The notes under the pieces: generated by a model
Seen by the model: only the letters and a program-made list of their open reading frames with translations
Databases searched by the model: none
What the model was told of the DNA's origin: nothing
Program-made: the position numbers and the translations under genes
Shown: positions 59,393 through 64,000 of the stretch, one piece after another
How the letters are laid out: each line of letters begins with the position of its first letter
Numbering within the stretch: position 1 is the first letter of the stretch
DNA from: Acidisoma silvae
Lineage (GTDB): Bacteria > Pseudomonadota > Alphaproteobacteria > Acetobacterales > Acetobacteraceae
Reading direction: 5' to 3'
NCBI RefSeq assembly: GCF_020618775.1
Contig: NZ_JAESVB010000006.1
Coordinates: 186,001-250,000 of the forward strand
Length of the DNA: 64,000 nt

Positions 59393-61054
59393 TTGGACCT
59401 ACCGCTCACCCTGCTTCAGCTCGCCGGCTATGTCGCCCTGCTGCTCTGGGGCGTTCATATGGTCCAGACAGGTGTGCAGAGAGCCTTCGGTGCCAAGCTG
59501 CGCGGTTTCCTGGGACAAGCGCTCCGCAACCGGTTTAAAGCCTTTCTGGCGGGCATCGGCGTCACCGCCATCCTGCAAAGCAGTACCGCCACGGGGCTGA
59601 TGGTGACCGGTTTCGCCGCCGGCGGGCTGGTCGATCTGGTCCCGGCCCTTGCCGTCATGCTGGGCGCCAATGTCGGCACCACGCTGATTGTGCAGCTGCT
59701 GTCTTTCAACGTCACCGACGTGGCACCCGCGCTGATCCTGATCGGCGTGCTGATGTTCCGCCGCGCGACGGCCGCCACGCGGGATTTCGGCCGCGTCTTC
59801 ATCGGCCTCGGTCTTGTTCTGATGGCGCTGAGCCAGTTCGTCGGGCTCGTGACGCCCTACGAAGATGTGCCGAACCTGAAGGTATTTCTGGGTGCGGTCG
59901 CCAATCAGCCGCTGGTCGATGTCATTCTGGCGGCCGGCCTCACCTGGGCCGCCCATTCCTCGGTCGCGGTCGTGCTGCTGATCATGTCCTTCGCCGGCAA
60001 TAACGTGGTGCCGCCGGATGCCGCTTTCGCGCTGGTGCTGGGCGCCAATCTGGGCACCGCCATCAACCCGGTGCTGGAAGGCTCGACCGGCGCGGACCCG
60101 GCGGCGCGGCGTCTGCCCATCGGCAATCTCATCAACCGGGCCATCGGCACGCTGATCGCGCTGTCGATCCTCCCCTGGCTGGGCACGCTGCTGGTGCAGA
60201 TCGAGCCCGATGCCGCACGCTCGGTCGCCGATTTCCATACCGCCTTCAACATTATTCTCGCCGCCGCCTTCTTCCCTTTCCTGAAAACCTATGCGGCCTT
60301 GCTGCGAAAGCTGCTGCCGGCGCGCGTCGACCCCGCCGATCCCAGCCGGCCGCAATATCTGAACGCGGGCGCGACCGAAGCGCCGGTCATCGCCATCGGC
60401 GCCGCCGCCCGCGAGGCTCTGCGGCTGGCGGATGTGCTGGAGACGATGCTGCTGGGCCTGCGCGACGCTTTCGGTCGCGGCGACCGCCGCGAAATTGCCG
60501 AGACCAAGCGCCTGGACGACGTGCTGGACCGTCTGAACACGGCGATCAAATCCTATCTGACCGGTCTCGACACCGACGCGCTGACGACCGCCGATCATCA
60601 GCGGGTGACGGAAATCCTGTCCTTCGCGACCCATATGGAACAGGCCGGCGATATCGTGGAGCGCGACCTGCTGGGCGTCGCCCAGAAGAAGCTGCGGCGC
60701 GGCCTGGCCTTTTCGAAGGACGGCGAGGCTGAGCTGATCGCCATCATCGATCGGCTGACCGCCAATCTGCGCGCGGCCGGATCGCTGTTCATGACCGGGG
60801 ACGAGCGCGCCGCCCGATTGCTGGCGGAGGAGAAGGAAAACTTCCGGCAGATGGAGGCACAGGCCACGGCCACGCATTTCGCACGGCTGCGGGCCGGGCG
60901 CGTGGACAGCGCCGAGACGAGTTCGCTGCATCTGGATGCGCTGCGCGACCTCAAGCGCATCAATGCCCATCTGGTCGCGGCTGCCGCCTATCCGGTGCTG
61001 GAAACCGGGGGCAATCTGCTCGCCAGCCGCTTGCGATCAGCCGAGCACGACTAG
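59393..61054 (+). CDS. Na/Pi cotransporter family protein with PhoU-like domain
   Basis: 553 residues. Two inverted Na_Pi_cotrans repeats: GVTAILQSSTATGLMVTGFAAGGLV and a second with GLTWAAHSSVAVVLLIMSFAGN, the QSS and HSS motifs marking the ion/phosphate site. GANVGTTL and GANLGTAINP are the paired re-entrant loops. The C-terminus (about 330-545) is a helical PhoU-like domain (LRLADVLETMLLGLRDAF; THMEQAGDIVERDLL). Start is TTG at 59393 with GAGGAG 6-7 bases upstream, which fits the N-terminal helix. Imports phosphate with sodium or acts in phosphate export. Confidence 0.9.
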   Translation: MDLPLTLLQLAGYVALLLWGVHMVQTGVQRAFGAKLRGFLGQALRNRFKAFLAGIGVTAILQSSTATGLMVTGFAAGGLVDLVPALAVMLGANVGTTLIVQLLSFNVTDVAPALILIGVLMFRRATAATRDFGRVFIGLGLVLMALSQFVGLVTPYEDVPNLKVFLGAVANQPLVDVILAAGLTWAAHSSVAVVLLIMSFAGNNVVPPDAAFALVLGANLGTAINPVLEGSTGADPAARRLPIGNLINRAIGTLIALSILPWLGTLLVQIEPDAARSVADFHTAFNIILAAAFFPFLKTYAALLRKLLPARVDPADPSRPQYLNAGATEAPVIAIGAAAREALRLADVLETMLLGLRDAFGRGDRREIAETKRLDDVLDRLNTAIKSYLTGLDTDALTTADHQRVTEILSFATHMEQAGDIVERDLLGVAQKKLRRGLAFSKDGEAELIAIIDRLTANLRAAGSLFMTGDERAARLLAEEKENFRQMEAQATATHFARLRAGRVDSAETSSLHLDALRDLKRINAHLVAAAAYPVLETGGNLLASRLRSAEHD

Positions 61055-61060
61055 GCTGCT

Positions 61061-61738
61061 TTAGTCGGCGTCGCTCATCGAGAGATCGAAGATCGCGACA
61101 TTCAGCAGGCATTCCAGCACTTCGGGCTCCTGCGCGCCGGCAATGGCGTGCCGGCGGCCGAGGATGAAGCAGGGCGCACCATTGATGCCGAGACGATGGG
61201 CGCGAAGATTGTCGGCATGGACCAGGTCCGTCGCGACATCGCCGGCCAGGAAGGTTCTTGTCTCCGCCATCGGCAGGCCGGCGGCTTCGCCGATGCGCAG
61301 CAGCACGTCATAGGCGCCGATATCCTGGCCTTCGCAGAAATAGGCTTTGAAGATCGCGCTCGCGACGACCTCGGCGCGGTCGAAACCGGCCGCGAAATGG
61401 ACCAGGCGATGCGCATCGACGCTGCTGGGCGTGGTGCGGATGAGGTCGAAGCGGAAGGCGATGTCCTCGCTGCGGCCGAGATCGGTAATCGTCGCGAAAA
61501 GGCGCCTTGCCCGGTCCTCCGCGCCGAATTTGCGCTGGATATAGGCACTGCGGGTCATGCCTGCGCGGGGCATATCCGGATTGAGCAGGAAGGGCCGCCA
61601 TTCGACGGCCATATCGATATCGGGCCGGCGGCGCATCATGCGCAGCAGCCGGCGCGTGCCGATGTAACACCAGGGGCAGACGAGATCATAGATGATCTCG
61701 ACCACGACCGGTGCTGGGGAAAAGGCGAGCATATTCAT
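61061..61738 (-). CDS. DsbA-family oxidoreductase (FrnE-like)
   Basis: A cytoplasmic thioredoxin-fold protein of 225 residues. VEIIYDLVCPWCYIGTRRL holds the CPWC redox motif at about residue 20; a helical insert follows and the C-terminus has NLRAHRLGINGAPCFILGRRHAIAGAQEPEVLE with the cis-Pro-type loop GINGAPCF. This matches 2-hydroxychromene isomerase/FrnE-like members, thought to act as disulfide isomerases under stress. Start ATG 61738. It converges on the cotransporter gene. Confidence 0.87.
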   Translation of the reverse strand: MNMLAFSPAPVVVEIIYDLVCPWCYIGTRRLLRMMRRRPDIDMAVEWRPFLLNPDMPRAGMTRSAYIQRKFGAEDRARRLFATITDLGRSEDIAFRFDLIRTTPSSVDAHRLVHFAAGFDRAEVVASAIFKAYFCEGQDIGAYDVLLRIGEAAGLPMAETRTFLAGDVATDLVHADNLRAHRLGINGAPCFILGRRHAIAGAQEPEVLECLLNVAIFDLSMSDAD

Positions 61739-61857
61739 GAGCGATCTGCCTGGCCGCGCCCGCCTGTTCCTGACCGCACCGGGCGCAAAACGATTCACCT
61801 AGCACAATCGCGCGGCGGCCGCAGCCTACCGCCGCCCAAGTCCGGCAGTATTAATTC

Positions 61858-62781
61858 TCAGAGGGCGGTGTAGTCCGACACCATCGGATCAAGCCGGAAT
61901 TCGTTCACAAAAAAATCGATCACGGCCCTGACACGCGGCGCCAGATGTCGCCGCGACGGATAGACCGCATGGATCGGCACGCGTGGGGGCTGCCAGTCCT
62001 GCAGAATGGCGACGACACGCCCCTGCGCGATATCCTCGTCGAACATCCAGGTCGGCAGGCGGCTGATGCCGAGCCCGGCCCTGATGCCGTCGCAAATGCC
62101 TTCGACGCTGTCGCAGCGGAAGCGGCCATGGACTTCGACGATCGTCGATCCGCCGGGACCGTCGAACTCCCACTGACTGGCCGAGGCACGACCGAGGCCG
62201 CCCGTATAAACCAGGCAGGAATGCTGGGCGAGGTCCGCAGGCGTTTGCGGTTCGCCATGCTTTTCAAGATAGGCGGTGGAGACGATCATGCCGCGCGCGG
62301 TGGACCCCAGATGCCGGGCCACCAGAGAGGAATCGGCGATCTGCCCCGCGCGAACGGCGACGTCGATATTCTCGGCAACGAGGTCCTGCACCTGTTCCGA
62401 CATGCTGATTTCGACTTCCAGATCCGGATAACGCTGCATCAGCCGTGGCAGGCGCGGTATGATATGCTTGCGCGACATTGCGGTGGACGAGGCGATGCGC
62501 ACCGTGCCCGAGGGCGAGGCGCGGCGCTTACCGAGGATTTCCTCGGTCTCGTCCACGGTATCCAGAACCCGGCGCGCATGGGCCAGCAGATCCTGCCCGT
62601 CCTGGGTGAAGGTGAGACTGCGCGTGGTACGTTGGATAAGGCGAACGTCGAAATGCGCCTCAAGGGCGGCGATCTGGCGGGATATGGCAGGTTGGGTTGA
62701 GCCGACTTCGCGCGCTACCGCGGAGAAGGAACCCGTCTCTGCCACCCGCACGAAACATCTGAAAGCCGCTAATAAATCCAT
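61858..62781 (-). CDS. LysR-family transcriptional regulator
   Basis: 307 residues. N-terminal HTH (FRCFVRVAETGSFSAVAREVGSTQPAISRQIAALEAHFDVRLIQRTTRSLTFTQDG) and a LysR substrate-binding domain (GTVRIASSTAMSRKHIIPRLPRLMQRYPDLEVEISMSEQ). The variety is the PecT/DsdC-free CrgA-like group with DLLAAFRCFV start. Not OxyR: the redox cysteines are absent. Divergent from a peroxiredoxin gene, which it may control through the shared 137-base-plus intergenic region. Confidence 0.92.
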   Translation of the reverse strand: MDLLAAFRCFVRVAETGSFSAVAREVGSTQPAISRQIAALEAHFDVRLIQRTTRSLTFTQDGQDLLAHARRVLDTVDETEEILGKRRASPSGTVRIASSTAMSRKHIIPRLPRLMQRYPDLEVEISMSEQVQDLVAENIDVAVRAGQIADSSLVARHLGSTARGMIVSTAYLEKHGEPQTPADLAQHSCLVYTGGLGRASASQWEFDGPGGSTIVEVHGRFRCDSVEGICDGIRAGLGISRLPTWMFDEDIAQGRVVAILQDWQPPRVPIHAVYPSRRHLAPRVRAVIDFFVNEFRLDPMVSDYTAL

Positions 62782-62829
62782 AACCCATACTCGATAGCAT
62801 GAATGATATCAAAACGTCAGGTATTTAAC

Positions 62830-62858
62830 TTAAGGGAGATATGAACGATCTCTCTTAA
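62830..62858. promoter_or_regulatory. Inverted repeat between lysR and peroxiredoxin genes
   Basis: TTAAGGGAGAT and ATCTCTCTTAA are 11-base inverted arms with one mismatch and a 7-base spacer. Position between divergent genes suggests a regulator site, though a leader hairpin of the peroxiredoxin transcript is also possible. Confidence 0.45.
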
Positions 62859-62945
62859 AGATGACAAATCTTTAGTCTTAGCCGTGGACAATTCGACGCC
62901 AGCCCTGCGATAAACGCATTGGATAAAGAGCTTCCGGGTGCCGCC

Positions 62946-63617
62946 ATGAAATCTTTGAACGCCCAGCTAGTCGCCTTCAAAACCTCCGTTTTCGAACGAG
63001 CGGATAAGGAAACCGCTTGTGCATTGCGTGGGCTGGAGACCGAATACCGGGCTGAGGCGGCAATGGCGAAGCCATTGACGATTGGCGAGCGCGCCCCGGA
63101 CTTCACCTTGGACGGTGCGGATGGGAAACGTCACCAACTTGCAAACTATGCCGCCCAGGGGCCTGTTTTTGTTCTGTTTTTTAAGGGGGGCTGGTGCCCG
63201 TACAGCACCTTGACATTGCGCGCCTGGGAAGACATCGCGCCGGAGGTGCGCCGCGCTGGCGGGTCTATCCTCGCGATCTCGCCGCAGAAGGTCAGCCGCG
63301 CGGCCCTGGTCCAGGAGAATAACGGCGTCAGCTTCCCGATCCTGTCGGATAGCTGCAACAAGGTGGGCGATGCCTTCGGTGTCGTCAGCAATGTGAAGCA
63401 GCTCACCCGCGAGATCCTGACCAAGCTTGGCTGCGACCTGACGGACGAGAACTGCTCCGGCGACATGCGACTGCCGCGCGCCGCCGAATTCCTGATCGGC
63501 AGCGACGGCGTCATCCGCTTCGCCCATGTCTCGCCCGTGCATTTCGAGCGGACCGAGCCGCGTGACGGCCTGGCGGCGCTGCGCACGCTGAACGCCGAGA
63601 CCATGGCGCCGGCCTAA
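62946..63617 (+). CDS. AhpC/TSA-family peroxiredoxin-like protein
   Basis: A 223-residue thioredoxin-fold protein. GERAPDFTLDGADGKRHQLANYAAQGPVFVLFFKGGWCPYSTLTLRAWEDI holds the peroxidatic Cys, in GGWCPYS where relatives have GGWCPYC, so the second Cys of a CxxC is replaced by Ser. FPILSDSCNKVGDAFGV follows the fold; more cysteines are at KLGCDLTDENCSGD and may resolve the sulfenic acid. Start ATG 62946 (MKSLNAQLVAFK) is preferred to a TTG at 62919. Divergent from the LysR gene. Confidence 0.85.
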   Translation: MKSLNAQLVAFKTSVFERADKETACALRGLETEYRAEAAMAKPLTIGERAPDFTLDGADGKRHQLANYAAQGPVFVLFFKGGWCPYSTLTLRAWEDIAPEVRRAGGSILAISPQKVSRAALVQENNGVSFPILSDSCNKVGDAFGVVSNVKQLTREILTKLGCDLTDENCSGDMRLPRAAEFLIGSDGVIRFAHVSPVHFERTEPRDGLAALRTLNAETMAPA

Positions 63618-63627
63618 AACCGGCGCC
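63605..63627. terminator. Hairpin overlapping peroxiredoxin stop codon
   Basis: GGCGCCGG and CCGGCGCC are perfect 8-bp arms around CCTAAAA; the stop codon TAA lies in the loop. It sits between convergent genes and could work in both directions. No long T-tract. Confidence 0.5.
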
Positions 63628-63635
63628 GTCGGCCT

Positions 63636-64000
63636 TTACGCAAAGACGATGCGCGGGAAATAAAAGCTCATCAGCCAGTTGGGCTTATCGACGATGGCGC
63701 TGATGCGCAGATCCCCCGCGACGGAGCACAGCATATAGGCGTCCATCGCCGACAGGCCGTGCTGCGCGCCCAGCAGGTCGATCATCCGGGACAGCGCATC
63801 CTTCGCCCCCTGCATCAGGTCTGGCCCGATGCCCGTGGTCACCTCATAGCCCGCGCCATCCAGATGCCGCGTGACCGGCCCGGGCGTCGTGAAACGGGGC
63901 GTTTCCAGCTTGGTTTGCTTGATCAGGTCCAGCGTCAGCGTCAGGTTCATCGGGCTTTCAATGGCCGTGCCGCAGACCTCACCGTCCCCCTGAGCCGCAT
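63636..64000 (-). CDS. Acetamidase/formamidase family protein (C-terminal part)
   Basis: The frame enters from the window edge and ends at TAA 63636-63638, giving about 121 codons of the C-terminus. The first visible residues GDGEVCGTAIESPMNLTLTL are the metal-site block of the FmdA/AmdA family, followed by GAGYEVTTGIGPDLMQGAKDALSRMIDLL and LSAMDAYMLCSVAGDLRISAIVDKPNWLMSFYFP. The enzyme hydrolyses formamide, acetamide or related amides. The N-terminus lies outside the window; an internal ATG at 63950 is not the real start. Confidence 0.92.
   Translation of the reverse strand, partial: AAQGDGEVCGTAIESPMNLTLTLDLIKQTKLETPRFTTPGPVTRHLDGAGYEVTTGIGPDLMQGAKDALSRMIDLLGAQHGLSAMDAYMLCSVAGDLRISAIVDKPNWLMSFYFPRIVFA

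Noticed and set aside
1-64000. CRISPR arrays, tRNAs, rRNAs, insertion sequences
   Set aside because: No spaced direct-repeat array, tRNA-like cloverleaf, rRNA segment or transposase gene was recognised when reading both strands; a dedicated scan could still reveal a small RNA.

Overview
The window looks like chromosomal DNA of a high-GC alphaproteobacterium, most probably a member of Rhodospirillales/Acetobacteraceae. This is an inference from gene content: an RNase E with a long acidic insertion in its S1 region, a PdhB subunit carrying its own lipoyl domain, a pdhA-pdhB-pdhC-(GNAT)-lpd-lipA-ratA operon, the neighbourhood rne / amidase / mrcA / prfB, and AIDA-like repeats. No rRNA, tRNA, CRISPR array, phage or insertion sequence was found. 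Most of the window is ordinary core chromosome with short accessory inserts.

Layout. 1-9370: divergent rne and a cell-wall/translation run (N-acetylmuramoyl-alanine amidase, PBP1A, RF2), a DUF4239-type membrane protein and a small unknown. 9435-14258: catalase with a textbook OxyR core site upstream, then an EmrAB-type efflux pair preceded by a perfect 20-bp TetR-style palindrome; the EmrA-like protein begins with AIDA-autotransporter-like repeats. 14283-17835: double-ABM-domain Tat protein, AI-2E permease, amidase. 17902-29093: a probable catabolic locus with FAD oxidoreductase, FGGY kinase, BtpA/SgcQ protein and DeoR regulator on one strand, and an SDR plus a complete family-5 (peptide/oligosaccharide-type) ABC transporter on the other, with an operator/promoter region between. 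29094-30903: an ABC-F ATPase preceded by a 23-codon leader ORF and an RBS-masking stem, a strong candidate for translation attenuation. 31047-38913: secreted duplicated-domain protein, PIG-V-like membrane protein, ethanolamine ammonia-lyase eutBC, TonB-family protein, purine nucleoside permease-like protein, an orphan higA behind a truncated higB, and divergent sugE/hxlR.

38932-46045 is the pyruvate dehydrogenase and lipoate synthesis operon, with a near-perfect 23-bp palindrome at its promoter. 46415-48599 is a small accessory island: a putative polymorphic toxin with an AT-rich C-terminal tip, an overlapping putative immunity gene, a possibly truncated ORF and a CxxC protein. 48686-64000 returns to housekeeping: methyltransferase, leuA with a Leu-rich leader peptide, Na+/H+ antiporter, MTA phosphorylase, hemF, ilvE, DoxX, an acyltransferase without a normal start codon, DUF1491, a Na/Pi cotransporter with a possible Pho box, FrnE, LysR, a peroxiredoxin and the end of an acetamidase/formamidase gene that runs off the window.

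An 82-bp dispersed REP/BIME-like repeat occurs three times, with a related 28-bp single hairpin once, always between genes. The points most worth following up are the ABC-F leader, the toxin/immunity island, the AIDA-like extension of the EmrA-type protein, the leuA leader, the 82-bp repeat family and the truncated higB. All calls rest on reading the sequence and remembered family features; no database search was run.
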